This document shows, one piece after another, positions 52,307-63,116 of a stretch of DNA of 64,000 nt. The first letter of the stretch is position 1. The number at the start of each line of letters is the position of its first letter. The notes under the pieces were generated by a model. The model saw only the letters and a program-made list of their open reading frames with translations, made no database searches and was not told the DNA's origin. The stretch comes from Promicromonospora iranensis. GTDB lineage: Bacteria; Actinomycetota; Actinomycetes; Actinomycetales; Cellulomonadaceae. The position numbers and the translations under genes are program-made. The DNA lies in NCBI RefSeq assembly GCF_028994805.1, contig NZ_JAJQQP010000012.1, positions 124,001-188,000 of the forward strand. Direction: 5' to 3'.

Positions 52307-53920
52307 TCAGTCCTCGGGAGCGTGCCGCTCCAGGAACCGGTAGACCTCCGTCGTCTCCACCCCTGGGTACGCTCCCGAGGGCATCGCGGCGAGCATCGAC
52401 GCGTGGGGCCGCGCCGAGGGCCAGGCGAAGTCGCCCCACTTGGCCGACAGCTCCTCCGGCGGACGCCGGCAGCACGACTCGTCGGGGCACCGCGACGCCG
52501 TGCGGACCGTCGTCTCGCGCCCCTCGAACCACTTGACGTCCGCGAACGGCACGCCGACCGACACGGAGAACGCGCCGTCCGACGTGTTCTCCACGCGTGA
52601 CGTGCACCAGTACGTGCCGGACGTCGTGTCGGTGTACTGCGCGTACGGGTTGAACCGGTCCTCGACGTCGAACACACGCCGCGCCGTCCACTGCTTGCAG
52701 ACGTGCTGACCCTCCACCGCGCCCAGCGCGTCCGAGGGGAAGCGCACACCGTCGTTCTCGTAGGCCTTGTGGAGGATCCCCGACTCGTGGACCTTCATGA
52801 AGTGCACCGGGATGCCGAGGTGCCGGGTCGCAAGGTTGGTGAACCGGTGCGCCGCGGTCTCGAACGACACCCCGAACGCGTCGCGCAGGTCCTCGATGGC
52901 GATGGCGCGCTCGTCCTTGGCGTCACGCAGGAACTTCACGCCCGGCTTCTCCGGGACCATGAGGGCCGCCGCCAGGTAGTTCGCCTCGACGCGCTGGCGC
53001 AGGAACTCGCCGTAGTCGGCCGGCTCGGTGTGGTCGAGCACGTGGGAGGCGAGCGCCTGGAGCAGCGCCGACCGGGTGTTGGAGCGACCACGAAACCCCT
53101 TGGACGGCAGGTAGAGACGCCGGTTCCGCGTGTCGATCACGGAACGTGTCGAGTGGGGCAGGTCGCTCACGTAGTGCAGCGTGAAGCCCAGGTGCGCGGC
53201 GATCTCGGCCGCCATGCGCTGCGGCAGCGGCCCGGACGTGTGCCCCACGTCCGCGAGCAGCTCCTTCGCGACCTGCTCGAGCTCCGGCAGGTAGTTGTCC
53301 TTGGTGCGCATGTCGTAGCGGAGCTCACCGTTCGCCCGGCGCGCCTCCTCCGGCGTCGCCGCACGCTCGGTGTGCAGCCGTTCGAGCTCGCGGTGCAGCG
53401 CCAGGATGGTCGAGAGCGCGTCGTGAGGCAGTGACTTGCCGATCCGCACGCCCTCGATCCCGAGCGAGGCGAACAGCGGGCCACGCTGCACGCGCTCCAG
53501 CTCGATCTCGAGCGCGTCGCGTTCCGACAACGCCTCCGCGGAGAGCAGGTCGTCCACGCCGACCCCGAGCGCCCGCGCAATGGCCTGCAGCTGCGAGAAC
53601 TTGGGTTCCCGCTTGCCGTTCTCCAGCGTGCTGACCTGCGACGGCGCCCGGTCGATCGCCGAGGCGAGGTCATCGAGCGTCATGCCCTTGCTGGTGCGCA
53701 GGTGCCGGATACGCCGGCCGATGGTGAGGGCGTCCGGCTCGGCCTCCGCCTGACCGTCCGGCTCCGGTTGACCGGGCACCTGGCCGAGCGCCTGACCGGG
53801 CACCCGTCCGCGCGGCCTGCCCGTTGTCCGGCCTGCGCCGTTCTGCGTAGGACGCGAGGAAGTCACGTTTCGCGCGGTTCTGCGATTGTCAGCGGTTCCT
53901 GCCATGCCTGAGGGTGACAT
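52307..53920 (-). CDS. ramB: RamB-type regulator (XRE HTH plus IrrE/ImmA-like and ScfR domain)
   Basis: 537 residues. After a 65-residue disordered N-terminus comes an XRE helix-turn-helix (IGRRIRHLRTSKGMTLDDLA, IDRAPSQVSTLENGKREPKF), then an IrrE/ImmA-like region (EYGEFL-type helix LASHVLDHTEPADYGEFLRQ and NYLAAALMVP), and the C-terminal short-chain fatty-acyl regulator domain with Cys in QHVCKQWTARRVFD, GTYWCTSRVENT and RCPDESCCRR. RamB represses aceA/aceB on sugars in Corynebacterium and responds to acetate/propionate metabolism. It is divergent from aceA here, the same arrangement. Confidence 0.9.
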   Translation of the reverse strand: MSPSGMAGTADNRRTARNVTSSRPTQNGAGRTTGRPRGRVPGQALGQVPGQPEPDGQAEAEPDALTIGRRIRHLRTSKGMTLDDLASAIDRAPSQVSTLENGKREPKFSQLQAIARALGVGVDDLLSAEALSERDALEIELERVQRGPLFASLGIEGVRIGKSLPHDALSTILALHRELERLHTERAATPEEARRANGELRYDMRTKDNYLPELEQVAKELLADVGHTSGPLPQRMAAEIAAHLGFTLHYVSDLPHSTRSVIDTRNRRLYLPSKGFRGRSNTRSALLQALASHVLDHTEPADYGEFLRQRVEANYLAAALMVPEKPGVKFLRDAKDERAIAIEDLRDAFGVSFETAAHRFTNLATRHLGIPVHFMKVHESGILHKAYENDGVRFPSDALGAVEGQHVCKQWTARRVFDVEDRFNPYAQYTDTTSGTYWCTSRVENTSDGAFSVSVGVPFADVKWFEGRETTVRTASRCPDESCCRRPPEELSAKWGDFAWPSARPHASMLAAMPSGAYPGVETTEVYRFLERHAPED

Positions 53921-53940
53921 ACGGAGATGCTTCCGTTCAA

Positions 53941-53962
53941 CAGAAGAACTTCAGTTCTTCTG
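53941..53962. promoter_or_regulatory. Inverted repeat in aceA/ramB promoter
   Basis: CAGAAGAAC-TTCA-GTTCTTCTG, perfect 9-bp arms, 20 bp upstream of the RamB start and 99 bp upstream of aceA. It differs from the 13-bp AAAGTTTGCAA-like corynebacterial RamB motif, so it may be the form this regulator uses, or another regulator's site. Confidence 0.55.
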
Positions 53963-54061
53963 CTCAGATCTCCTTGAGAAGTGGGTTGCGCAGGGCAGAA
54001 GGTCGTAACACGTCACCCGGAGGCCGCGGTGACGACGTTCCGTCCGAGAAGGAGACCCGCC

Positions 54062-55410
<1,349 letters not shown>

Positions 55411-55411
<1 letters not shown>

Positions 55412-57264
55412 TGACCGCGACCATCGACACCCGCCCGCAGGGCGCCAACCCCTTCGACCCGGACGCCGGGCTCGCCGGCATCGGCACGCCGCCCGCGGCA
55501 CGCACGGGTTCCACCGTTCCCACCGGCGCCGTCCCGACGCCGTCCACCCCGCCTGCCCGCCGTTCGGCGCCGCGCTCCCTGCCGAACGGCGGGGTGGGCG
55601 CCTCGCGGACCGGCGCCCGCCGGGGCGTCATCACGGTGACCGGCTCCGTCGGCCCGCGCTACGCCGAGATCCTGAGCACGGACGCGCTCCAGTTCCTGGC
55701 CATGCTCCACGACCGGTTCGACGCCGCCCGCGACGAGCTGATCGCGCAGCGCCAGCTGCGCCGTCAGGACATCGCGGACGGCAGCGACCCCGACTTCCGG
55801 GCCTCGACCCGGCCGGTGCGCGACGACCCGCACTGGCGTGTCGCCGGCTCGCGGCGGGCACCCGGCCTGGAGGACCGCCGCGTGGAGATCACGGGTCCCA
55901 CGGACCCGAAGATGACCATCAACGCGCTCAACTCCGGCGCCCGGTGCTGGCTGGCCGACGCCGAGGACGCGTCCAGCCCGACGTGGCCCAACGTGGTCGA
56001 GGGGCAGCTCGCGCTGCACGACGCCATCCGCGGCTCGCTCAGCTTCACCAACGAGGCGGGCAAGGAGTACACGCTGCGGTCGGCGGACATCGTCGATCTC
56101 CCGACCATCGTGTTCCGCCCCCGCGGCTGGCACCTCGACGAGGCGCATCTGCGGTACACGGACGCGAACGGGATCACGAGCAGCGCCCTCGGCAGCCTCG
56201 TGGACTTCGGGCTCTACTTCTTCCACAACGCCGCCGAGCTGATCGCCCGGGGTCGCGGCCCGTACTTCTACCTCCCCAAGCTGGAGGGCTACAAGGAGGC
56301 GCGGCTGTGGAACGAGGTGTTCGAGGTCGCGCAGGACGCGCTCGGCATCCCCCGCGGGACGATCCGCGCCACCGTGCTCATCGAGACGCTGCCCGCGGCG
56401 TTCGAGATGGAGGAGATCCTCTACGAGCTGCGCGAACACTGCGCCGGGCTCAACGCCGGCCGCTGGGACTACCTGTTCTCGGTGATCAAATGCTTCCGCA
56501 CCCGCGGTGACTCGTACGTGCTGCCGGACCGCGCACAGGTCACGATGACCGCACCGTTCATGCGGGCGTACACCGAGCTGCTCGTCGCCACGTGCCACAA
56601 GCGCGGGGCGCACGCCATCGGCGGTATGAGCGCGTTCATCCCGGACCGCCGCAACCCGGAGGTCACCCGGCAGGCCTTCCAGCAGGTCGCCGCGGACAAG
56701 AAGCGAGAGGCCGGAGACGGCTTCGACGGCACCTGGGTGGCCCACCCGGACCTGATCCCGGTGGCCGAGGCCGAGTTCGACGCCGTGCTGGGTGACGCGC
56801 CGAACCAGGTGTCGCGCCAGCGGCCCGACGTCGTCGTGGGGCAGCACGAGCTGCTCGACGTCGCCTCCGCGCGGCGCGCCGGGGCGACGGTGACCTCGGC
56901 CGGCCTGCGGTCCAACGTCTCGGTGGCCGTGCGCTACATCGACGCCTGGCTGCGCGGTACCGGAGCCGCGGCGCTCGACAACCTGATGGAGGACGCCGCC
57001 ACTGCCGAGATCTCCCGGTCGCAGGTGTGGCAGTGGATCGCCTCGGGCACCGTGACCCACGACGACCAGCTCCCGGTGACGCGGGAGCGGGTCGAGACGA
57101 TCCTGCTCGACGTCGTCGCCTCGCTGCCGTCCGAGCCTGGCAGCCGGATCGAGGACGCAGCAGCGATCTTCCGCGAGGTCGCCCTCCAGGACGACTTCCC
57201 GGCGTTCCTGACGAGCCCCGCGTACCAGGCGCACCTGGTGGACTCGCCGGCCGACCAGGTCTGA
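55411..57264 (+). CDS. aceB: Malate synthase (A-type)
   Basis: 617 residues, longer than typical type A enzymes (about 530) because of a Pro/Ala-rich N-terminus of some 70 residues. Core motifs: MTINALNSGARCWLADAEDA, PKLEGYKEARLWNEVFEVAQ, ATVLIETLPAAFEMEEILYE, HKRGAHAIGGMSAFIPDRRN and catalytic Asp region NLMEDAATAEISRSQVWQWI. Condenses glyoxylate with acetyl-CoA to malate. Starts at ATG 55411, sharing one base with the aceA stop; a Rho-independent-like terminator follows. Confidence 0.98.
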
Positions 57265-57291
57265 GCTCCTCCCTCACTCCGCCCCCAGCTG

Positions 57292-57370
57292 CCCGACGCC
57301 GTGCCGGTTGCCGTTCTCTCTCCGGCCCCACCACCCCAGGGGCCCTACCGGCCCGGCGTCGGGTTTTGTT
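57292..57370 (+). terminator. Rho-independent-like terminator after aceB
   Basis: CCCGACGCCG (57292-57301) pairs with CGGCGTCGGG (57354-57363), followed by TTTTGTT. A 52-nt loop holds further short hairpins such as CCCC-AGGGG. This is the only hairpin in the window with a clear T-tail. Confidence 0.65.
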
Positions 57371-57401
57371 CTCGTTCTTGGTCTTGAGCGGTCCACTTCT
57401 C

Positions 57402-57461
57402 TTCGAGGTCAAGGTTTCTCCGTTCTGAAACGGTTCAGAGCGGAGCAACTTAGACCTCGAA
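57402..57461. repeat. 60-bp near-perfect palindrome upstream of PHP gene
   Basis: 50 of 60 positions are symmetric around 57431/57432; the arms begin TTCGAGGTC and end GACCTCGAA, centre TCTGAAAC. Flanking CTCTT and AAGAG extend the pairing with one bulge. Could be a transcript hairpin, a tandem operator for a large dimeric regulator, or a REP-type element. Confidence 0.75.
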
Positions 57462-57595
57462 AGAGGGGGATCCGGCGTCAACGGGAGCCAGGGACTCGAC
57501 GGACGGCCGACAGGTGCCGGACGTCTCGCGTTCACCCGCGTGCCTCCGAACGGCGCGACCCTGTGGCGTCACCATGAGCTGCCGCAGGAGGAACC

Positions 57596-59275
57596 ATGCC
57601 CCACCCGTTCCGTGCCACTGATCTGCCCGCCTGGGCCGACCCCTCGGTCCCGGCCTCGTCGCTGGACCCGCAAGGCGCCTCCCGCCGCACGTTCCTGCGT
57701 CTCGGCATGGCCGGCGGGCTGGCCCTCGCCGCCGGCGCGCACGCCGCCACCGCCAACGCCGCCACCCCCGCCGTCGCCCCGGGCCGTCCCGGGGACCCTC
57801 GGCTCGCGTGGCTCGTGGGCGACCACCACGTGCACTCCCGGTACAGCCACGACGCCAAGTACGACTTCGACCAGCTCGCCAGGAAGGGCGCGGAGCTCGG
57901 CCTGGACTGGATGGTCTTCACCGAGCACAGCAACCACGGGCACCGCGACAAGGGCGCCGCCGCCGAGCACGAGGAGATCATGGCGGCACGGGCACGCAAT
58001 CCGCGTCAGCTGATCTTTCAGGGCCTGGAGTGGTACATCCCGGCCGCCGAGCACGGCACCGTGTTCGCCGCGCCGGGCCCGTACGAGGTCGAGTTGCTGC
58101 GCGAGTTCGAGCGCCGGTGGGACGGCAAGCTCAACGGCTGGGACGCCGACCTGCCCGAGAACGAGCAGCGCGCGGTGCAGGCACTGCGGTGGCTCGCCGC
58201 GCAGAAGGCGAACGGCTACGTCGACGACGTCCTCGTGCTGGCCAACCACCCGTCCCGGCTCGGTATCGACTCCCCGCACGAGATCCGGGCATGGCGCGAC
58301 GCCGCACGCGGCATCTGCCTCGGCATGGAGGGCGCGCCGGGCGCCCAGGGTGACGCGGATCCCGCCTGGGTCGCCTACCGCGGCAGCACCCGGGCGCAAC
58401 GGGGTGAGTACAACAACGCGCCACGTCCGGACTCGTTCCCCGGCTACCCGGTCGAGTCGTACCGCACCTTCGGCGGCTTCGACTGGATGACGGCGACCGT
58501 CGGCGGCCTGTGGGACGCCATCCTGTCGGAGGGCACCCTCTTCACGATCACCTCCAACTCCGACAACCACCGCACCATCTGGGACACCTGGCGCGACGGC
58601 GACATGCCGCCCGGGGAGAGCTTCGACTCCCTGGGCTGGAAGCCGTCCCCCGTCGACACCGGGACGCCCCAGCCGGGAAGCGACTTCTGGCCTGGTGAGT
58701 TCAGCCGCACGCATGTCGGGGTGACGCGGCACGGCTACCTCGACGTCATGGACGGCCTGCGCCGCGGCCGGGTCTGGGTGGACCACGGGCATCTCGTCGA
58801 CGGGCTCGACGTACGCCTCGTCGGCCCCCGAGGCGGGCGTGGCACCGGCACCACGCTCGGCGGCCGGCTCGTCGTCGAGCGCGGGGCCTCGGTCGAGCTG
58901 ATGGTCAAGGTGCGTAGTGCGCACCGGCCCAACCCGCACGGGGCGCTCCCCCGGCTCGCACACCTCGACGTGATCCGGGGAGCCGTGACCGGCCCCTCGA
59001 CCGACCGGGACAGCTGGCGGGCGCCCGAGACGCGCGTGGTCGAGCAGATCGACACCAGCAACCGGTCCGGCACCTACACCCTGCGTGTCCCGCTCGGGCG
59101 CGTCACCGAGTCCTCCTACATCCGCCTGCGGGGCAGCGACGGCAACCGCCACGGTGCCGGCTACCTCGGAGCCTCGATCGACCCGGCGGGCCCCCTGCCC
59201 CACGCCGACAACAACGGCGATCCGTGGGCGGACACCTGGCTCTACACGAACCCGATCTACATCGACGTGCGGTAG
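57596..59275 (+). CDS. Secreted PHP-domain metallophosphoesterase-like protein
   Basis: 559 residues. Twin-arginine-type signal (SRRTFLRLGMAGGLALAAGA). PHP metal motifs: LVGDHHVHSRYSHDAKYDFD (HxH), WMVFTEHSNHGHRD, QLIFQGLEWYIPAAEH, LVLANHPSRLGI and TSNSDNHRT. A C-terminal beta-rich part (about 400-559) has no match I recognise. Such Tat-exported PHP proteins are found in actinobacteria; substrate unknown, perhaps extracellular phosphate esters. GGAGGAACC precedes the ATG. A 60-bp palindrome lies 134 bp upstream and a strong hairpin follows the stop. Confidence 0.85.
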   Translation: MPHPFRATDLPAWADPSVPASSLDPQGASRRTFLRLGMAGGLALAAGAHAATANAATPAVAPGRPGDPRLAWLVGDHHVHSRYSHDAKYDFDQLARKGAELGLDWMVFTEHSNHGHRDKGAAAEHEEIMAARARNPRQLIFQGLEWYIPAAEHGTVFAAPGPYEVELLREFERRWDGKLNGWDADLPENEQRAVQALRWLAAQKANGYVDDVLVLANHPSRLGIDSPHEIRAWRDAARGICLGMEGAPGAQGDADPAWVAYRGSTRAQRGEYNNAPRPDSFPGYPVESYRTFGGFDWMTATVGGLWDAILSEGTLFTITSNSDNHRTIWDTWRDGDMPPGESFDSLGWKPSPVDTGTPQPGSDFWPGEFSRTHVGVTRHGYLDVMDGLRRGRVWVDHGHLVDGLDVRLVGPRGGRGTGTTLGGRLVVERGASVELMVKVRSAHRPNPHGALPRLAHLDVIRGAVTGPSTDRDSWRAPETRVVEQIDTSNRSGTYTLRVPLGRVTESSYIRLRGSDGNRHGAGYLGASIDPAGPLPHADNNGDPWADTWLYTNPIYIDVR

Positions 59276-59294
59276 CCGAGGGCCGGCGTGGTCG

Positions 59295-59326
59295 GCGGCC
59301 TGCTCGGCGCCGGCCGAGCAGGCCGC
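59295..59326. terminator. Hairpin after PHP gene
   Basis: Perfect 14-bp arms (GCGGCCTGCTCGGC and complement), loop GCCG, 19 bp after the stop. Stable GC stem without T-run. Confidence 0.65.
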
Positions 59327-59482
59327 ACGTCGGTACGAGGCTCGCGGCACGACGAGGAATCACCCCGAGTGCCCGTCGATCTCTTCCCCGCACGGAAGTG
59401 CTCCTCTACAGTCTGGCGAGTCGCACTTTCTTCACATAAGGGGTCGCCCGGGTCGTGGTGGCCTCCGGAACGGGGAACACGG

Positions 59483-62194
59483 ATGAATCGCAGCAGGTAC
59501 CTCGGAGCGCTCGCCGCGCTCGCGCTGACGGCCGGGGGTGTCACCGCCCAGGGCAGCGCCGCCCAGGGCGCGGCGGCCGACGAGATCAGCGCCATCGACC
59601 CGGTAGCGCCGGTCCACGAGATCCCGAGCTCCGTCGACACCACGCTGGTCAACGAGACCAAGGGCTCGTGGTTCGTCGAGCTGGAGAGCGAGCCGGCGTC
59701 GGCCGGCACGGACGCCACGTCCCTGCGGACCGAACGCCAGGACTTCCGCGCGGCCGCGAAGGACGCGGGCGTCGACTACTCGGTCCGGCGTACGTTCCAC
59801 ACCCTGTTCAACGGCTACTCCATCACCATGGACTCGACCCAGCTCGGGCGGCTGCAGCGCACCGAGGGCGTCAAGGCGATCTACCCCATGACGCAGGTCG
59901 AGATCCCGGAGACCCTCCCCGCCGGCAACGAGCCGGACCTCGCCACGGCGCTCGGCATGACGGGTGCGGACATCGCGCAGCACGAGCTCGGCCTGACGGG
60001 CGAGGGCGTGAAGGTCGCGGTCATGGACTCGGGTATCGACGTCGACCACCCGGACCTGGGCGGCCCCGGCTTCCCGAACGACCGCGTGATCGCGGGCTAC
60101 GACCTGGTCGGTGACGACTACAACGCCGGTTCGAGCGACCCGGACAGGCGCGTTCCGCGCCCCGACGCCGTGCCGGACGACTGCCAGGGTCACGGCACCC
60201 ACGTGGCCGGCATCGTCGGAGCGGACGCCGAGGGCCGGGACGACGGGATCACGGGCGTGGCGCCCGGCGTCTCCCTCGGGGCATACCGGGTGTTCGGCTG
60301 CGAGGGTTCCACCGACGCCGACATCATGATCGCCGCCATGGAGCGCGCCCTGGCCGACGACATGGACGTGCTGAACATGTCCATCGGCTCGGCCTGGTCC
60401 TGGCCGTCGTACCCGACCGCCACCGCGAGCGACCGGCTCGTCGACCGCGGCATGGTCGTCGTCGCCTCGATCGGCAACTCGGGTGCGTCCGGCCTGTACT
60501 CGGCGGGAGCGCCCGGCCTGGGCGAGAAGGTCATCGGCGTCGCGTCGTTCGACAACACGCACGTCACTGCACGCTCCGTCGTCGCGAGCCCTTCGGGCAC
60601 GGCCGTGCCGTACCTGGGGCTGGGCAACGTGGCCGACCCGCCCACCGAGGGCACCACCGACCCGCTGGTCGACGCCGGGATCGTCTGCCCCAGCGTCGGC
60701 ATCCCGCTGGAGGCCGAGGTCGCGGGCAGGACCGCGCTCATCGAACGCGGTTCGTGCTCCTTCGAGGAGAAGTACGCGACGGTGGTCGAAGCAGGTGCCA
60801 CCGCCGTCGTGATCTACAACTCGAGCCCTGGCCTGTTCTCCGGCGGCGGTGTGCTGGACCGCGACGTCCCGGGCATCGGCATCCCCCAGGCGGAGGGCAA
60901 GGCACTCGCGGCGGAGCTCGCCGCCGGCACCGAGGTGACCCTCACGTGGACCGCCGACGAGGTGTCCACGCCGAGCCCGACCGGCGGCCTGATCAGCTCG
61001 TTCAGCTCGTACGGCCTGTCGCCCGACCTGGCCCTCAAGCCCGACATCGGCGCGCCCGGCGGCAACATCAACTCGACCCTGCCGCTCGAGCAGGGCGGCC
61101 ACGGGGTCAGCTCCGGCACGTCGATGGCATCGCCGCACGTCGCGGGTGCGGTCGCCCTGCTGCTCGAGTCGAACCCCCGCCTGCGCGCGTCGCAGGTCCG
61201 CGACGTCCTGCAGAACAGCGCCGACCCTGCCACGTGGTCCGGCGCCCCGGGAGCCGGCTACCTCGACAACGCGCACCGGCAGGGCGCGGGCATGCTCGAC
61301 GTCCCGGGTGTCGTGCAGGCCGGCGCCACCGTACGGCCCGCGAAGCTCGCCCTCGGCGAGAGCAACACCAGGACCGGCGCCACGACCAAGCGGGTGACGG
61401 TCCGCAACACCACCCGCGAGACGGTCACGTACACCGTCTCGCACGCCCCCGCGCTCGCGACGTTCGGCGACACCTTCGCGCCGTCGTTCGCCGACACGTA
61501 TGCGGACGTCTCGTTCAGCCGCGAGTCGGTCACGCTGCGGCCCGGCCGCTCCGCCACGGTGGGCGTCACGGTCACCGCACCCGAGGCGGCCGACGCCGAC
61601 CAGCTCGTCTACGGCGGCTACGTCGTGGTCACGGCCGACGACGGCACCGCCTACTCGGTGCCGTACGCCGGATACGCCGGCGACTACCAGGCCATCGACC
61701 CGATCACGCCGGTCATGTCCGGCGGCGAGGTGGTGGCCGACCTGCCGTCGGTCGCGAGCATCACCGCATGCGCCGAGTTCATCAACCTCGACTGCATCGA
61801 CCCGCAGGCTGACTACGAGCTGGCGCCCGACGGCGCCACGTACACGCTCGGCACCGTGAACGGGCTGCCCGACATCCCGTACACGCTGATCCATTTCCAG
61901 CACCAGGTGGAGAAGCTGCAGGTCACGGTGCTCGACGCCGAGACCGACCGCCCGGTGGACCGCCGCGGCGCGTTCGCCGTCGACGTGACAGGTGTGGAGC
62001 GGAACGAGACAGCCGGCGGGTTCACGGCCTACGGGTGGGACGGCTCGTACACCACGCTCCGCGGTGACACGAAGCGTGTGCCCGACGGCGACTACGTGCT
62101 CTCCCTCAAGGCGCTGAAGGCCAACGGTGAGCCCTGGAACTCCGACCACTGGGAGACCTGGACCTCGCCGACGATCACGATCGACCGGCCGTAG
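59483..62194 (+). CDS. Secreted S8 subtilisin-like serine protease
   Basis: 903 residues. Signal peptide ends near GSAAQ/GAAA. An I9-like propeptide (about 60-135: WFVELESEPASAG, HTLFNGYSITMDSTQLGRLQ) precedes the catalytic domain: Asp in VAVMDSGIDVDHPDLGG (about 180), His in QGHGTHVAGIVGADAE (about 235), Ser in SGTSMASPHVAGAVALLLES (about 544). A PA domain is inserted at about 390-490, and Fn3-like domains follow from about 620. This is the architecture of large extracellular subtilases. No strong ribosome site before ATG 59483. Confidence 0.93.
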   Translation: MNRSRYLGALAALALTAGGVTAQGSAAQGAAADEISAIDPVAPVHEIPSSVDTTLVNETKGSWFVELESEPASAGTDATSLRTERQDFRAAAKDAGVDYSVRRTFHTLFNGYSITMDSTQLGRLQRTEGVKAIYPMTQVEIPETLPAGNEPDLATALGMTGADIAQHELGLTGEGVKVAVMDSGIDVDHPDLGGPGFPNDRVIAGYDLVGDDYNAGSSDPDRRVPRPDAVPDDCQGHGTHVAGIVGADAEGRDDGITGVAPGVSLGAYRVFGCEGSTDADIMIAAMERALADDMDVLNMSIGSAWSWPSYPTATASDRLVDRGMVVVASIGNSGASGLYSAGAPGLGEKVIGVASFDNTHVTARSVVASPSGTAVPYLGLGNVADPPTEGTTDPLVDAGIVCPSVGIPLEAEVAGRTALIERGSCSFEEKYATVVEAGATAVVIYNSSPGLFSGGGVLDRDVPGIGIPQAEGKALAAELAAGTEVTLTWTADEVSTPSPTGGLISSFSSYGLSPDLALKPDIGAPGGNINSTLPLEQGGHGVSSGTSMASPHVAGAVALLLESNPRLRASQVRDVLQNSADPATWSGAPGAGYLDNAHRQGAGMLDVPGVVQAGATVRPAKLALGESNTRTGATTKRVTVRNTTRETVTYTVSHAPALATFGDTFAPSFADTYADVSFSRESVTLRPGRSATVGVTVTAPEAADADQLVYGGYVVVTADDGTAYSVPYAGYAGDYQAIDPITPVMSGGEVVADLPSVASITACAEFINLDCIDPQADYELAPDGATYTLGTVNGLPDIPYTLIHFQHQVEKLQVTVLDAETDRPVDRRGAFAVDVTGVERNETAGGFTAYGWDGSYTTLRGDTKRVPDGDYVLSLKALKANGEPWNSDHWETWTSPTITIDRP

Positions 62195-62200
62195 CGGTCC

Positions 62201-62237
62201 GGTGGTGGGCGCTGCTCGGCGGGCAGCGCCCACCACC
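62201..62237. terminator. Hairpin after subtilase
   Basis: Perfect 15-bp arms (GGTGGTGGGCGCTGC and complement), loop TCGGCGG, 7 bp after the stop. Very stable, no T-run. Confidence 0.7.
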
Positions 62238-62327
62238 GTCACCTCGTGGCTCGGGAACCCGGGTGAACTTTCCGCGTTCAGTGATTTTTCGGGGTTTTAG
62301 CCGGTTTTCAGCCAGTACGTTGCCCGC

Positions 62328-63041
62328 ATGTCCGACGACGAGCGCGCGCGTCCCGCCGCTGACCTGAACCCGCCCCCTGAGCCCGACCCGGCGCCCGCCG
62401 CGCCGGTGGGCGACCTACCGGCCGAGACCGAGGCCGCCCCCGCGGCTGCGACGGCCGCGGCACCTGCACCTGAGCCGGAGCCCGTGCCCGTGCCCGAGTC
62501 CGAGTCTGGGCCGGTGCCGGCGCCCGCACCGGTGCAGGGACCCAGCAGGACCGCCGCCTTCGTCCGGGCCAACGTCGCGGTGATCGTGCTCGCGGTACTG
62601 CTCGTCGGCGCCATCGTCTGGGGTGTGCTCGGCACGGTCTCGGCGGACAACTGGGAGTCGCGCGCCACGTCGCTCTCGGCCGAGCTGACGAGCACCGAGA
62701 AGAGCCTCGCCGACGCCGAGGCGGCGATCGACGACCTGGAGACCGCCCGGTCCCGCGCCGAGGCCACCGCTACCGCCTGCGTCGGCGCGATCGACGACGC
62801 GGACGCGATGCTCGAGGTCTCCGCAAAGCTGGACGACAAGACCGTCACGTACGTCGCCGGGCTGAACGACTTCATCGCGGCCGTCAACGCCCGCGACATC
62901 GCGGCGGTCGAGACCATCGGCGCCGAGATGGACAAGCTCACGGTGCAGATCGAGGACCTGTCCGCGCAGATCGAGAAGCACATCGACGCCTACGGCGACT
63001 CCGCCGAGGGATGCCACGTCGACGACGCGCAGGACGTCTGA
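62328..63041 (+). CDS. Membrane-anchored coiled-coil protein
   Basis: 237 residues. N-terminal Pro/Ala/Glu-rich cytoplasmic segment of about 75 residues (PEPEPVPVPESESGPVPAPA), one membrane helix (VAVIVLAVLLVGAIVWGVLG) and an extracellular coiled coil (SLSAELTSTEKSLADAEAAI, VQIEDLSAQIEKHI) with two Cys (TACVGAIDD, AEGCHVDD) that could form a disulfide. No family recognised. The ATG at 62328 lies after an AT-rich stretch; AGTACG boxes are not informative. Convergent with lysA. Confidence 0.75.
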   Translation: MSDDERARPAADLNPPPEPDPAPAAPVGDLPAETEAAPAAATAAAPAPEPEPVPVPESESGPVPAPAPVQGPSRTAAFVRANVAVIVLAVLLVGAIVWGVLGTVSADNWESRATSLSAELTSTEKSLADAEAAIDDLETARSRAEATATACVGAIDDADAMLEVSAKLDDKTVTYVAGLNDFIAAVNARDIAAVETIGAEMDKLTVQIEDLSAQIEKHIDAYGDSAEGCHVDDAQDV

Positions 63042-63079
63042 CCCAGAGCTCCTGCCGGGCGCGCTGACCGTCACCAGAT

Positions 63080-63115
63080 GCGTTCGGCTCCGGGCAGACG
63101 CCCGGAGCCGAACGC
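63080..63115. terminator. Terminator of lysA
   Basis: Perfect 16-bp arms (GCGTTCGGCTCCGGGC and complement), loop AGAC. The stem ends 1 bp before the lysA stop codon on the minus side and 39 bp after the stop of the coiled-coil gene on the other. Confidence 0.7.
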
Positions 63116-63116
63116 G

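Larger units (their letters stand above)
57265..57595. other. Intergenic region between aceB and PHP gene
   Basis: 331 bp without a gene. It holds the aceB terminator (57292-57370), a 60-bp near-palindrome (57402-57461) and about 130 bp of leader for the PHP gene. The plus-strand start codons inside give no coding signal. Confidence 0.6.

Noticed and set aside
59432-62242. 936-codon minus-strand open frame opposite the subtilase
   Set aside because: Arg/Val/Gly-rich antisense translation without domains; the plus strand has a complete catalytic triad.
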